Assembly (NCBI GenBank): GCA_045586905.1
Contig: JAZNBF010000075.1
Coordinates: 1 to 27,637, forward strand
DNA: 27,637 bases
From: RGIG1828 sp045586905
GTDB taxonomy: Bacteria > Bacillota > Clostridia > UMGS1810
Direction: 5' to 3'
Below, piece by piece: positions 7,157 to 15,243 of this stretch (positions are counted from its first letter, which is position 1; each line of letters begins with the position of its first letter). Under the pieces are notes generated by a model that saw only the letters and a list, made by a program, of their open reading frames with translations, was not told where the DNA came from and did no database searches. The translations under genes and the position numbers were made by a program.

Positions 7157-7209
7157 GCATATCTTCTGTTGTCATATAAAGAATCAATATATGGAATTTC
7201 GGAAAAGCT

Positions 7210-7238
7210 TTGACAAATATGGCATATTGTGATATAAT
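7210..7238 (+). promoter_or_regulatory. Consensus promoter of the eda-kdgK operon
   Basis: TTGACA (7210-7215), 17 bp and TATAAT (7233-7238), with an extended -10 TG (7230-7231), make a full-consensus sigma-A promoter. An inverted repeat AATAT-GGC-ATATT (7216-7228) fills the spacer and could be an operator, but it is short and AT-rich. Confidence 0.85.
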
Positions 7239-7292
7239 CAATCCAAATCAGCAATTTTTAATTTTGATAACATATATGGAGGAGTTTTTGTT

Positions 7293-7937
7293 ATGGACAA
7301 ACACACAGTAATTCAGAAAATCAAAGATGTAGGTATCGTTGCAGTTGTCAGAGCAGAAAATGCAGAAAAAGCAATGAAAATCACCGATGCCTGCATTGCA
7401 GGTGGAGTTCCTGCCATCGAAATGACCTTCACTGTTCCCAAAGCACACAAGGTTATCGAAGAGCTTTCAAATCACTACTCACCCGAAGATATAATCCTCG
7501 GTGCAGGCACAGTTTTAGATGCTGAAACTGCACGTATAGCTATTCTTTCAGGTGCTCAGTACATAGTAAGTCCCTATTTTGACGAGGCAACCATTAAGCT
7601 TTGTAACAGATATGCAGTTCCCTGCATGCCCGGTTGCATGACCATTCACGATGTTGTAAAAGCTCTCGAGCTTGGTTGCGACATCATCAAACTCTTCCCC
7701 GGCGATGCATTCGGTCCCGGCATGGTAAAAGCCATCAAAGGCCCCATCCCTCAGGCAAACATAATGCCCACAGGTGGTGTTGATGTCAATAATGTTGCCG
7801 ACTGGATAAAAGCAGGTGTTGTAGCTGTCGGCGCAGGCGGCTCTCTCACAGCAGGCGCAAAAACAGGCAACTACGAGCTTATCACCGAAACTGCAAAACA
7901 GTTTGTTGAAAACATCAAAAACGCAAGAGCAAAATAA
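7293..7937 (+). CDS. eda: 2-dehydro-3-deoxyphosphogluconate (KDPG) aldolase
   Basis: The enzyme cleaves KDPG to pyruvate and glyceraldehyde-3-phosphate, the last step of uronate/Entner-Doudoroff catabolism, and may also act on 4-hydroxy-2-oxoglutarate. The 214-residue length is typical. Visible active-site elements are R20 (VVR), E43 in AIEMTF, GAGTV (70-74), and the Schiff-base Lys K133 in IIKLFPGDAFGP. The ribosome binding site GGAGGAG lies 8 nt before the ATG. The KDG kinase gene begins 20 nt after its stop, so the two form an operon that turns 2-keto-3-deoxygluconate into central metabolites. The consensus promoter at 7210-7238 drives it. No regulator gene lies alongside. Confidence 0.96.
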   Translation: MDKHTVIQKIKDVGIVAVVRAENAEKAMKITDACIAGGVPAIEMTFTVPKAHKVIEELSNHYSPEDIILGAGTVLDAETARIAILSGAQYIVSPYFDEATIKLCNRYAVPCMPGCMTIHDVVKALELGCDIIKLFPGDAFGPGMVKAIKGPIPQANIMPTGGVDVNNVADWIKAGVVAVGAGGSLTAGAKTGNYELITETAKQFVENIKNARAK

Positions 7938-7957
7938 TAAAAACGGAGGATAAAATC

Positions 7958-8989
7958 ATGGCAAAAGTTGTAACAATGGGCGAGATCATGCTTCGCCTTT
8001 CCACTCCCAATAACGAAAGATTTCTTCAGGCAGACGAATTTGATGTATGCTATGGCGGCGGTGAAGCCAATGTAGCAGTGTCACTCGCAAACTATGGTCA
8101 CGATGCCGAATTTGTAACAAAAGTTCCTGCCAATCCCATAGGCGAATGTGCAGTAGCGGCTCTCAGAAAGATGAATGTCAAAACCGACAACATTGCCCGT
8201 GGTGGCGAAAGACTCGGCATTTATTTCCTCGAAACAGGTGCCGCAATGAGAGCCTCCAATGTTGTGTATGACAGAGCTCATTCTTCCATTTCCACAGCCG
8301 AAGCTGCCGACTTTGACTTCGACAAAATCTTCGAAGGCTGCGACTGGTTCCACTTCACAGGCATCACACCTGCTGTGTCCGACAAAGCAGCAGAGCTCAC
8401 CGAACATGCTCTCAAAGTTGCCAAATCCAAAGGCATAAAGGTAAGCTGTGACCTCAACTTCAGAAAAAAACTCTGGTCAAGCGAAAAAGCTCAGCGCATC
8501 ATGACCAATCTAATGCAGTATGTAGATGTCTGCATAGGCAACGAAGAAGATGCCGAAAAAGTGCTCGGCTTCAAACCCGGCAACACCGATGTAACAGGCG
8601 GAGAACTTGAACTCGCAGGCTATAAGAGCATTTTCGAACAGATGGTAGCTAAGTTCAATTTTGAATATGTCATCTCTTCCCTCAGAGTTTCTCACTCTGC
8701 ATCCGACAATGGCTGGTCTGCTTGCATCTATTCCCGTGACACCAAAGAATTCTATCACTCAAGAGAATATCGCATCAGCCCCATCGTAGACCGTGTAGGC
8801 GGCGGCGACAGCTTTGCAGGTGGTGTAATCTGCGGTATGCTCGATGGCAAAGATTTCAAAGCGGCTCTCGAGTTTGGTGTTGCAGCATCTGCCCTCAAAC
8901 ACACCATCCCCGGTGACATGAACATCGTAACTCGCTCAGAGGTAGACAACCTCGTTGGTGGCGATGGCTCCGGCAGAGTACAAAGATAA
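7958..8989 (+). CDS. kdgK: 2-dehydro-3-deoxygluconokinase (PfkB family)
   Basis: This kinase phosphorylates 2-keto-3-deoxygluconate to KDPG using ATP and supplies the substrate for the aldolase encoded just upstream. The protein has 343 residues, close to the family length. PfkB features are the N-terminal glycine-rich segment YGGGEANVA (32-40) and the C-terminal signature DRVGGGDSFAGG (278-289), with D284 the predicted catalytic base. The internal CDLNFRKKLW (164-173) is typical of KDG kinases. The ribosome binding site CGGAGGA lies before the ATG. Because the kinase family is broad, substrate assignment rests mainly on the eda partner and the CDLNFR segment. A hairpin terminator follows. 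Confidence 0.92.
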   Translation: MAKVVTMGEIMLRLSTPNNERFLQADEFDVCYGGGEANVAVSLANYGHDAEFVTKVPANPIGECAVAALRKMNVKTDNIARGGERLGIYFLETGAAMRASNVVYDRAHSSISTAEAADFDFDKIFEGCDWFHFTGITPAVSDKAAELTEHALKVAKSKGIKVSCDLNFRKKLWSSEKAQRIMTNLMQYVDVCIGNEEDAEKVLGFKPGNTDVTGGELELAGYKSIFEQMVAKFNFEYVISSLRVSHSASDNGWSACIYSRDTKEFYHSREYRISPIVDRVGGGDSFAGGVICGMLDGKDFKAALEFGVAASALKHTIPGDMNIVTRSEVDNLVGGDGSGRVQR

Positions 8990-9002
8990 TTGTTTCTTTC
9001 AC

Positions 9003-9038
9003 AAAACTCCCAAAAATAAATTTTGGGAGTTTTAGTTT
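9003..9038 (+). terminator. Terminator after kdgK
   Basis: A 13-bp perfect stem (9003-9015 with 9021-9033) closes a 5-nt loop and is followed by an interrupted T-rich stretch. Termination may be incomplete, and the downstream gene at 9057 shows no clear promoter of its own. Confidence 0.78.
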
Positions 9039-9056
9039 AGTATAAGGACAAACAAC

Positions 9057-9740
9057 ATGAAAAACGAAATTCTAACTCAGCTCCTTTCACAAAAGGATTT
9101 GAAATATCAGAAATTTGAATCTTCCCTGATTCCAAACATAAACCCGTCATGCATCATCGGTGTCCGCATGCCTTTTATCCGAAAGATGGCAAAAGATATT
9201 TTCTCCAAAAATCTTCATGATGAGCATTTGCGCTCCCTGCCTCACACCTATCACGAAGAAAATGTCCTTCACGCATGCCTTGTTTCCATGACAAAAAGCT
9301 TTGATGAGTGCATAGACAGTCTCGATGCCTTTCTGCCTTTTGTCGACAATTGGGCAGTATGCGATTCAATCAGGCCAAAATGCTTTAAAGATAATCATGA
9401 CAAACTTTTGCCTCACCTGAGAAAATGGATTTCGTCTTCTCACACCTACACATCCCGCTTCGGCATAGAAATGCTCATGCTTCATTTCCTGGGTGATGAT
9501 TTCTCAATTAAGCATCATGACCTCGTAGCAGAGTCAAATTCTGATGACTACTATCACAAAATGATGAGAGCATGGTACTTTGCAACTGCGCTTTCAAAGC
9601 AATATGAAAAAACTTTGCCATATCTTCAAAAAGACATCCTTGGCGAATGGGTGTTAAAAAAAACAATTCAAAAAGCCACAGAAAGCAGAGTTATATCAAA
9701 AGAACAAAAACAATACTTAAAATCACTGAGAACAAACTGA
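9057..9740 (+). CDS. AlkD-like DNA alkylation repair protein (HEAT-repeat DNA glycosylase)
   Basis: This 227-residue, all-helical protein belongs to the DNA alkylation repair (AlkC/AlkD) superfamily. AlkD enzymes excise N3- and N7-alkylated purines without base flipping. Three residues match the AlkD catalytic triad in order and approximate spacing: W99 and D103 in DNWAVCDS, and R134 in YTSRFGI. The conserved segment YYHKMMRAWYFATAL (165-179) is also typical. The ribosome binding site AAGGA lies ahead of the ATG. Its stop is 10 nt before the dus gene start, so the two genes are probably co-transcribed. Predicted to be cytoplasmic. Confidence 0.88.
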   Translation: MKNEILTQLLSQKDLKYQKFESSLIPNINPSCIIGVRMPFIRKMAKDIFSKNLHDEHLRSLPHTYHEENVLHACLVSMTKSFDECIDSLDAFLPFVDNWAVCDSIRPKCFKDNHDKLLPHLRKWISSSHTYTSRFGIEMLMLHFLGDDFSIKHHDLVAESNSDDYYHKMMRAWYFATALSKQYEKTLPYLQKDILGEWVLKKTIQKATESRVISKEQKQYLKSLRTN

Positions 9741-9750
9741 CGGAGGAAAC

Positions 9751-10674
9751 ATGAAACTCTATTTTGCACCACTTGAGGGCATCACCACCCGTACATATCG
9801 TCTGGCTCACGCCGAGGTTTTTGGTCATGCCGATGCCTATTATGCCCCCTTTATCACCCCAACCGACAACGAAAAGCTCTCACTCAAAACAATTCGTGAC
9901 ATCGTTCCCGAATATAACGGGGGCACAAATTTAAAAGTTCAGGTTCTTTCAAACACCCCGAGCTCTTTCCGAAAGTTTACCGACAAGATAAGACCTCTTG
10001 GCTATGACGAGGTCAACATCAACCTCGGTTGTCCGTCAAACACAGTGTGTAAAAAGGGGAGGGGAGCTGCTTTTTTAAAGGATGTCGATGCACTCGACAA
10101 TTTTCTTTATGAAATTTTCTCCCACACTGATTTTAAAATATCAGTAAAAACCCGTCTGGGATTTTATTCAAATGACGAATTTTCACGTCTTCTTGATATA
10201 TACAAAAAATATCCTCTGTCTCTTCTTATCATCCATCCCCGCACGCGTGAACAGCTCTATAAGGGTATGCCCGACATGGATAGCTTCGCTTATGCATGCG
10301 AAGAGTTCACCGGTCCCCTTTGCTACAATGGCAATATCAGCACTGCCGATGATTATGTCTCGCTTGTCAGACAGTATCCCACTCTTGATTCTGTAATGAT
10401 AGGCAGAGGCGCAATTGCAAATCCTGCAATCTTTCGTGAAATAAAAGGTGGCAAACCTCTTTCCACCGAAGAACTCATCTGTTTTACCGATCTTCTTATT
10501 GAAAAATACATCCCTCTCCTCGGCAGTGATTTCTACACTCTTCATAAGCTCAAGGAGATATGGCTCTATTCAATCATGAACTATCCGGACGAGAAAAAAA
10601 CTGCTAAAGCTATACGCAAATCGACAAGACTTTCCGAACTGAGAAAAGCTCTCGATTTGCTTCCTAAGCTGTAA
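9751..10674 (+). CDS. dus: tRNA-dihydrouridine synthase
   Basis: This FMN-dependent enzyme reduces uridines in the tRNA D-loop to dihydrouridine using NADPH. The 307-residue protein shows the Dus pattern. The N terminus is FAPLEGITTRTYR. The catalytic Cys is C94 in NLGCPS, with the following KKGRGAAFL. KTRLGF (133-138), IHPRTREQLYKG (161-172), YNGNI (192-196) and the phosphate-binding MIGRGAIANP (216-225) follow. The ribosome binding site is GGAGG, 5-6 nt before the ATG. Which Dus subfamily (target position) it represents cannot be decided by eye. It probably shares a transcript with the alkylation-repair gene upstream. Confidence 0.94.
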   Translation: MKLYFAPLEGITTRTYRLAHAEVFGHADAYYAPFITPTDNEKLSLKTIRDIVPEYNGGTNLKVQVLSNTPSSFRKFTDKIRPLGYDEVNINLGCPSNTVCKKGRGAAFLKDVDALDNFLYEIFSHTDFKISVKTRLGFYSNDEFSRLLDIYKKYPLSLLIIHPRTREQLYKGMPDMDSFAYACEEFTGPLCYNGNISTADDYVSLVRQYPTLDSVMIGRGAIANPAIFREIKGGKPLSTEELICFTDLLIEKYIPLLGSDFYTLHKLKEIWLYSIMNYPDEKKTAKAIRKSTRLSELRKALDLLPKL

Positions 10675-10726
10675 ATTAAAAAAAACTTTGAAAAATCTTT
10701 AAAAAAATGGTAATTTTGGTTGCTTT

Positions 10727-10754
10727 TTGTGTAAATTTGTGTTATCATTATAAT
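10727..10754 (+). promoter_or_regulatory. Candidate promoter of the nagA-ROK operon
   Basis: TATAAT (10749-10754) lies 34 nt before the nagA ATG at 10789. The best -35 candidate is TTGTGT (10727-10732) with a 16-bp spacer, which is weak. The -10 box overlaps an in-frame ATG at 10753, so that earlier ATG cannot be the start codon of transcripts from this promoter. Confidence 0.55.
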
Positions 10755-10788
10755 GCGCAAAAATTTTTATTACGAAAGGGGAAAAGTT

Positions 10789-11934
10789 ATGAAATGCATT
10801 ATTAACGGTAAGGTAATTCTGCCCGATAAAGTAGCAGACAACCTTGCAATCATATTCGACGAGCAAATCACCGGTTTTGCTCCTGTCTCCGATCTTGACC
10901 TCTCACAGTATGAAGTTATAGACGCCCAGGGCAATTACGTTTCTCCCGGTCTCATCGATATCCACATCCACGGATACATGGGAAAAGACACCTGCGAAGC
11001 CGAAAAAGAAGGCATGAAGACAATCGCAGAGGGTCTTATAGAAAAAGGTGTTACAGGCTTTCTGCCCACCACCATGACCATTGCTCTCGACGATGTCAAA
11101 AAAGCTCTTAATGTATTAAGAGAACTCAAAGAAGAAAGCAAAACATGGAAAGGCAGTGAAATTCTTGGCTGCCATGCCGAAGGTCCGTTCATTAACCTCT
11201 CCAAAAAAGGCGGACAAAATGCAAAATTTGTCATCCCGCCCGATGCCGAATTTGTTAAAGAATATTCCGATATTATAAAAATCATCTCCCTTGCTCCCGA
11301 AACCGATTCCAACAATTTCGAAGCAATCAGAGAAATCAATAAAGAAACCGATGTTGTTGTTTCCATGGGCCACACCGATGCCGACTACGACACAGCCATG
11401 GCAGGCGTTGCCAATGGTGTTAAACATGCCACACATCTCTTCAACGCCATGTCACCACTTTCACACCGTGCACCCGGCGTTGTAGGCGCAGCTCTCACAT
11501 CCGATGTAAGCTGCGAACTCATAACCGACACCTTCCACGTTTCACCTCATCTTTACGATATGGTATGGAAGCTCAAAGGCAGAAAGCTCTGCTTCATAAC
11601 CGACTGCCTCGCTGCAGGCGGACTTCCCTATGGTGAATACATGCTTGGCGGTCAGAAAATGGTATACCGTGACATTGTATGCCGCTTGGAGGATGGCACA
11701 ATTGCAGGCAGTGTTGTTTCTCTCAACAAGGGTGTGTGGAATGTATATTCAAACTCCAACATTCCCCTCCACGAATGTGTCAACTGTGCATCACTCAATC
11801 CTGCCACCACAATCGGCATAGCCGACAGAAAAGGCTCTCTTGAAATTGGCAAAGATGCCGACATCATCATTTGTGACGACGAATTCAATGTATGTAAAAC
11901 ATTTAAAAAAGGAGTAGTTAAATATGAAAGCTAA
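10789..11934 (+). CDS. nagA: N-acetylglucosamine-6-phosphate deacetylase
   Basis: NagA hydrolyses GlcNAc-6-phosphate to glucosamine-6-phosphate and acetate. The 381-residue length and active-site order fit the family: DIHIHG (H59, H61), CHAEGPF (E131), SMGHTDADYD (H195), ATHLFNAMSPLSHR (H216) and ITDCLAAGG (D272). E131, H195 and H216 fall at the same numbers as the E. coli metal ligands. The substrate-binding stretch reads DTFHV rather than the more common DGxHV. The start at 10789 was chosen because GAAAGGGG lies just upstream and an earlier in-frame ATG (10753) overlaps the -10 box. The gene overlaps the next one by 11 nt, indicating translational coupling. No nagB is in the window. Confidence 0.95.
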   Translation: MKCIINGKVILPDKVADNLAIIFDEQITGFAPVSDLDLSQYEVIDAQGNYVSPGLIDIHIHGYMGKDTCEAEKEGMKTIAEGLIEKGVTGFLPTTMTIALDDVKKALNVLRELKEESKTWKGSEILGCHAEGPFINLSKKGGQNAKFVIPPDAEFVKEYSDIIKIISLAPETDSNNFEAIREINKETDVVVSMGHTDADYDTAMAGVANGVKHATHLFNAMSPLSHRAPGVVGAALTSDVSCELITDTFHVSPHLYDMVWKLKGRKLCFITDCLAAGGLPYGEYMLGGQKMVYRDIVCRLEDGTIAGSVVSLNKGVWNVYSNSNIPLHECVNCASLNPATTIGIADRKGSLEIGKDADIIICDDEFNVCKTFKKGVVKYES

Positions 11935-13300
11935 AATCACAGCCAAACTTGATCCTACCTTTTTGCCACTCTCAGTTGTGTGCAGAGAGATGGAAAATCA
12001 GACCAAAGAAAACGGTCAGGACATCATCATTGCAGTTGAAAGAAATGATGGCTACACCTACACCTACAAAACACGCATTTTCCCCGATGGCACAGGCCAT
12101 GATGAAGAAAATGTACGCTTTGTAGAGAGAATCGTTAAAACTATTCTCTGGGTAGCAGGTGGCTACAAAATCTACATCGCAGGCAATGATGCCATCGCAA
12201 ACAAAATTAAAGAAGCCTACTCCTACGAAGGCGCTCGCAGCTTTGATGTTGGCATGATGGAAAAAGTATACGAAAACAAAATGGAAGTTGTTTCCTGCTC
12301 ACTGGCAGATGCTCCCAAAGATAAATCCTCTGCAAAACCCGTTGGCAGACACTTAGACGGTTGCCGTATCGGTTTTGATGCAGGTGGAAGTGACAGAAAA
12401 GTAAGTGCAGTTATCGATGGTGAAAGTGTATATTCCGAAGAGGTTGTATGGTTCCCCAAAATCAATTCCGATCCAAACTATCACTATCAGGGCATTTTAG
12501 ATGCTATGAAAACAGCTGCTTCCCACATGCCAAGAGTTGATGCAATCGGTATCTCAAGTGCAGGTATCTATGTAGACAACCACATCATGAGCGCTTCACT
12601 CTTTATGAAAGTAAGCCCCGAAGAATTCAAAGCAAAAGTTAAAACTATGTATCTTGATGTTTGCAAAGAAATCGGCGAAAACATCCCCGTTGAAGTTGCA
12701 AACGATGGCGACGTTACTGCTCTTGCAGGTGCCATGAATCTTGGTGACAACGCAGTGCTCGGCATCGCTATGGGCACATCCGAAGCAGGTGGCTATGTTG
12801 ATCCTCAGGGCAACATCACAGGCTGGCTCAATGAGCTTGCATTCGCACCTGTTGACTTTGGCAAAGATGCAGTAATCGACGAATGGTCAGGCGACTATGG
12901 CTGCGGCGTTAAATACTTCTCACAGGATGCAGTAATCAAACTTGCTCCCCGTGCAGGCATCGAGCTTGATGAAAGTCTTTCACCTGCCGAAAAGCTCAAA
13001 GTTGTTCAGGGCCTCATGGAAAAAGACGATCCCAGAGCTATCGACATCTACGACACCATGGGTGTATATTTTGGCTATGCCATTGCTTACTATGCACGTT
13101 TCTATGATATCAAACACGTTCTCATCATGGGCAGAGTAACAAGTGGCAAGGGTGGCACCATCATCCTCGACAGAGCAAACGAAGTTTTAGGTGCTGAGTT
13201 CCCCGAACTTGCAAAGAAAATTCAGCTCCACATTCCTGATGAAAAATCAAGAAGAGTAGGTCAGTCTGTTGCTGCTGCATCTCTTCCTGAAATTAAATAA
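11924..13300 (+). CDS. ROK-family sugar kinase-like protein with N-terminal extension
   Basis: The 458-residue protein has a ~145-residue N-terminal region of no family I recognise, then a ROK (actin-fold) domain. ROK elements are the phosphate-binding GFDAGG (150-155), ISSAGI (210-215), VANDGDVTALAG with putative catalytic Asp 261 (258-269), and GIAMGTSEAGG (280-290). The usual ROK zinc motif (CxCGxxGCxE) is absent; the equivalent area reads DYGCGVKYFSQ. ROK proteins include GlcNAc, ManNAc and glucose kinases and also repressors. No HTH is seen here, so a kinase is more likely. Overlap with nagA suggests amino-sugar phosphorylation feeding NagA, but the substrate is inferred. A strong terminator follows. 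Confidence 0.82.
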   Translation: MKAKITAKLDPTFLPLSVVCREMENQTKENGQDIIIAVERNDGYTYTYKTRIFPDGTGHDEENVRFVERIVKTILWVAGGYKIYIAGNDAIANKIKEAYSYEGARSFDVGMMEKVYENKMEVVSCSLADAPKDKSSAKPVGRHLDGCRIGFDAGGSDRKVSAVIDGESVYSEEVVWFPKINSDPNYHYQGILDAMKTAASHMPRVDAIGISSAGIYVDNHIMSASLFMKVSPEEFKAKVKTMYLDVCKEIGENIPVEVANDGDVTALAGAMNLGDNAVLGIAMGTSEAGGYVDPQGNITGWLNELAFAPVDFGKDAVIDEWSGDYGCGVKYFSQDAVIKLAPRAGIELDESLSPAEKLKVVQGLMEKDDPRAIDIYDTMGVYFGYAIAYYARFYDIKHVLIMGRVTSGKGGTIILDRANEVLGAEFPELAKKIQLHIPDEKSRRVGQSVAAASLPEIK

Positions 13301-13312
13301 TCATACTGATTC

Positions 13313-13351
13313 CAAAGCACCTCTTATGCTGAGAGGTGCTTTGTTTTTTTT
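13313..13351 (+). terminator. Terminator after the nagA-ROK operon
   Basis: A 12-bp perfect stem (13313-13324 with 13332-13343, CAAAGCACCTCT arm) closes a 7-nt loop and is followed by a run of eight T. Confidence 0.93.
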
Positions 13352-13362
13352 GCGAAAAAATA

Positions 13363-13391
13363 TTGATATTCGACATGGGTTGTGATATAAT
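13363..13391 (+). promoter_or_regulatory. Promoter of the amidohydrolase gene cluster
   Basis: TTGATA (13363-13368), 17 bp and TATAAT (13386-13391), with an extended -10 TG at 13383-13384. The -10 region TTGTGATATAAT is identical to that of the eda promoter (7227-7238). Confidence 0.8.
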
Positions 13392-13435
13392 TCCAATCAA
13401 TGTAAATAAAATTCATTTAACCACGGAGGTTTATT

Positions 13436-14347
13436 ATGTTTATTGATATTCACTGTCATGCCTATCGTTTCCCTCAGGTTATTCCACCACCATTCTGCAC
13501 TCCCGAGCAGCTTATTCAGCTTTATGATAAACAAGACATCGCCATGGGTGTTCTCATGCCCATAGTTTCTCCCGAATGTTATCAGCCTCAGGCAAATGAA
13601 GATATTTTGGAAATGTGCGAGAAATATCCCGATCGTTTCATTCCCTTCTGCAACATCGATCCCCGTGCAGGCTCCAACACTGCCAACTATAACTTCACAC
13701 CCATTCTTCAGCACTACAAAGACAGAGGCTGCAAAGGCCTTGGTGAAGTTATGCCCAAAATGGAGATTCTCGATCCCAAAATGCAAAATCTTCTCTATCA
13801 TGCTCAGAAGGTCGGCCTTTCAGTAACCTTCGACGGTTCCAATTCCAAAACCACAGGCTTTGGTGTCTACGATGATCCCGGCCTCCCTCAGCTTGAAATG
13901 ACTCTCATAAGTTTCCCCGAGCTCATTGTCTTTGGCCATGGTCCATGGTTCTGGTCAGAGATTGCCCGCCTCGAAACAATTGGCGAAAGAGGCTATTTCC
14001 ATTCCGCAATGGGCGAGCATGTCGGAATGATGAATATGGGCAAAATTAAAGAAGAGGGCGTAGTTCCAAAACTCATGCGCCGTCATCCAAATCTCTACGG
14101 TGACCTTTCCGATCCCACACCATACTGGATGCTCTCCCGTGATCCCGAATTTGGCTCAAAATTCATGACCGAATTTCAGGACAGACTCTTTTTCGGCACC
14201 GACTATGTCGGACCAAAAATGAAAGTTGACATCATCGGTATGCTCAACGAATGGAGAGACACAGGCCTCATCACACAAGAAGTGTATGATAAAGTATCTT
14301 ATAAAAACGCAGAGAAATTCCTTGGCGTAAAAATTGGAGAAAAATAA
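13436..14347 (+). CDS. Amidohydrolase family protein (PF04909-like TIM-barrel metal hydrolase)
   Basis: The 303-residue protein is a predicted cytoplasmic TIM-barrel hydrolase/decarboxylase of the amidohydrolase_2 type. The N-terminal metal motif is DIHCHAY (H6, H8). A mid-protein His lies in VFGHGPWFW, and the late catalytic Asp is in FFGTDYVG. Members hydrolyse or decarboxylate diverse small molecules, so the substrate is unknown. The ribosome binding site CGGAGG lies 7 nt before the ATG. Its stop overlaps the start of the EamA transporter by one base (TAATG). Its partner genes are a transporter and an NAD(P)-dependent oxidoreductase, which suggests a small catabolic cassette for one compound. 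Confidence 0.85.
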   Translation: MFIDIHCHAYRFPQVIPPPFCTPEQLIQLYDKQDIAMGVLMPIVSPECYQPQANEDILEMCEKYPDRFIPFCNIDPRAGSNTANYNFTPILQHYKDRGCKGLGEVMPKMEILDPKMQNLLYHAQKVGLSVTFDGSNSKTTGFGVYDDPGLPQLEMTLISFPELIVFGHGPWFWSEIARLETIGERGYFHSAMGEHVGMMNMGKIKEEGVVPKLMRRHPNLYGDLSDPTPYWMLSRDPEFGSKFMTEFQDRLFFGTDYVGPKMKVDIIGMLNEWRDTGLITQEVYDKVSYKNAEKFLGVKIGEK

Positions 14348-15228
14348 TGAAATTCCGTGCACTCATATACATAATTCTGGCAAGCCTTCTTTGGGGTACA
14401 TCGGCAATTTTTTTCAAACTGCTCACACCCTTTGGATTTGCACCGATACAACTCACTGCTATGCGTGGCATAGTGTCTGCTGTATCAATAATTCTCTATG
14501 CTCTCATTACCAATCGTAAGCTTTTCAAAGCAGGAAAAAAAGAACTTCTTCTTTTCATATCCAGTGGTATATCAGTGTTTCTTACTGCGTTTTTCTACTA
14601 TGCATCTATTGCACATTCATCTGTTTCCACTGCGGCAATGCTCATGTATACTGCCCCTGTTTTTGTCACAGCATATTCTGTATCCTTCCTTGGCGAAAAG
14701 CTCACCCGTTCCAAAGTGATTGCAATAGTTATGGTTGTCGTTGGTTGTGCACTTGTCTCCGGTATTGCAGGTGGAGTAGAATGCAGTTTCCTTGGTTTTG
14801 CACTGGGACTTTCATCGGGTATAATGTATAGCACCTATAATATAATCGCCCGTATTGCAATGATGAATAAGTCCAATTCTCTCTCGGCTACATTGTATTG
14901 CTTTAGCACAATGGGCGTCATATCTCTTTTTGCAGGTGATATAGGCGGAATTGTCCGCATTGCTCAGACTGATATTGCAGCCACACTCCCTCTTATAATA
15001 GGTATCGGCATATTCACCTGTGTATTACCTTATTTTCTCTATACCCTTGCTCTTCGCAACATTCCCGCAGGCACTGCATCGGCTATCGGTATACTTGAAC
15101 CTATAGCGGCTACAATTTTCAGCATGGCGTTTTTCGGCGAAATTCTGACAGTCAGCGGATTTTTGGGTATAGTTCTCGTCCTTTCTGCAGTTTTTATACT
15201 GAGCAGGACAAAAGAAGACAACAAATAA
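14347..15228 (+). CDS. EamA/DMT-superfamily transporter (drug/metabolite exporter type)
   Basis: The 293-residue integral membrane protein has about ten helices and the internal duplication typical of EamA permeases (halves ~1-140 and ~150-290). Family-like segments are LLWGTSAIFFKLL at the N terminus and GTASAIGILEPIAATIFS in the second half. EamA proteins move amino acids, nucleosides or drugs, mostly outward; the direction and substrate here are unknown. The start codon overlaps the previous stop codon (TAATG), so translation is coupled to the amidohydrolase. The next gene begins 15 nt after its stop. Confidence 0.9.
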   Translation: MKFRALIYIILASLLWGTSAIFFKLLTPFGFAPIQLTAMRGIVSAVSIILYALITNRKLFKAGKKELLLFISSGISVFLTAFFYYASIAHSSVSTAAMLMYTAPVFVTAYSVSFLGEKLTRSKVIAIVMVVVGCALVSGIAGGVECSFLGFALGLSSGIMYSTYNIIARIAMMNKSNSLSATLYCFSTMGVISLFAGDIGGIVRIAQTDIAATLPLIIGIGIFTCVLPYFLYTLALRNIPAGTASAIGILEPIAATIFSMAFFGEILTVSGFLGIVLVLSAVFILSRTKEDNK

Positions 15229-15243
15229 GAAAGGGTGTTTAAT

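Noticed and set aside
6440..7213. 257-codon plus-strand ORF opposite the GH18 gene
   Set aside because: It is antisense to clear SLH repeats and a signal peptide, with no ribosome binding site and a Cys/His/Phe-rich composition typical of shadow frames.
10753..10788. Upstream ATG start for nagA (12 extra residues)
   Set aside because: It overlaps the TATAAT box, has no ribosome binding site, and would add residues unlike the family N terminus.
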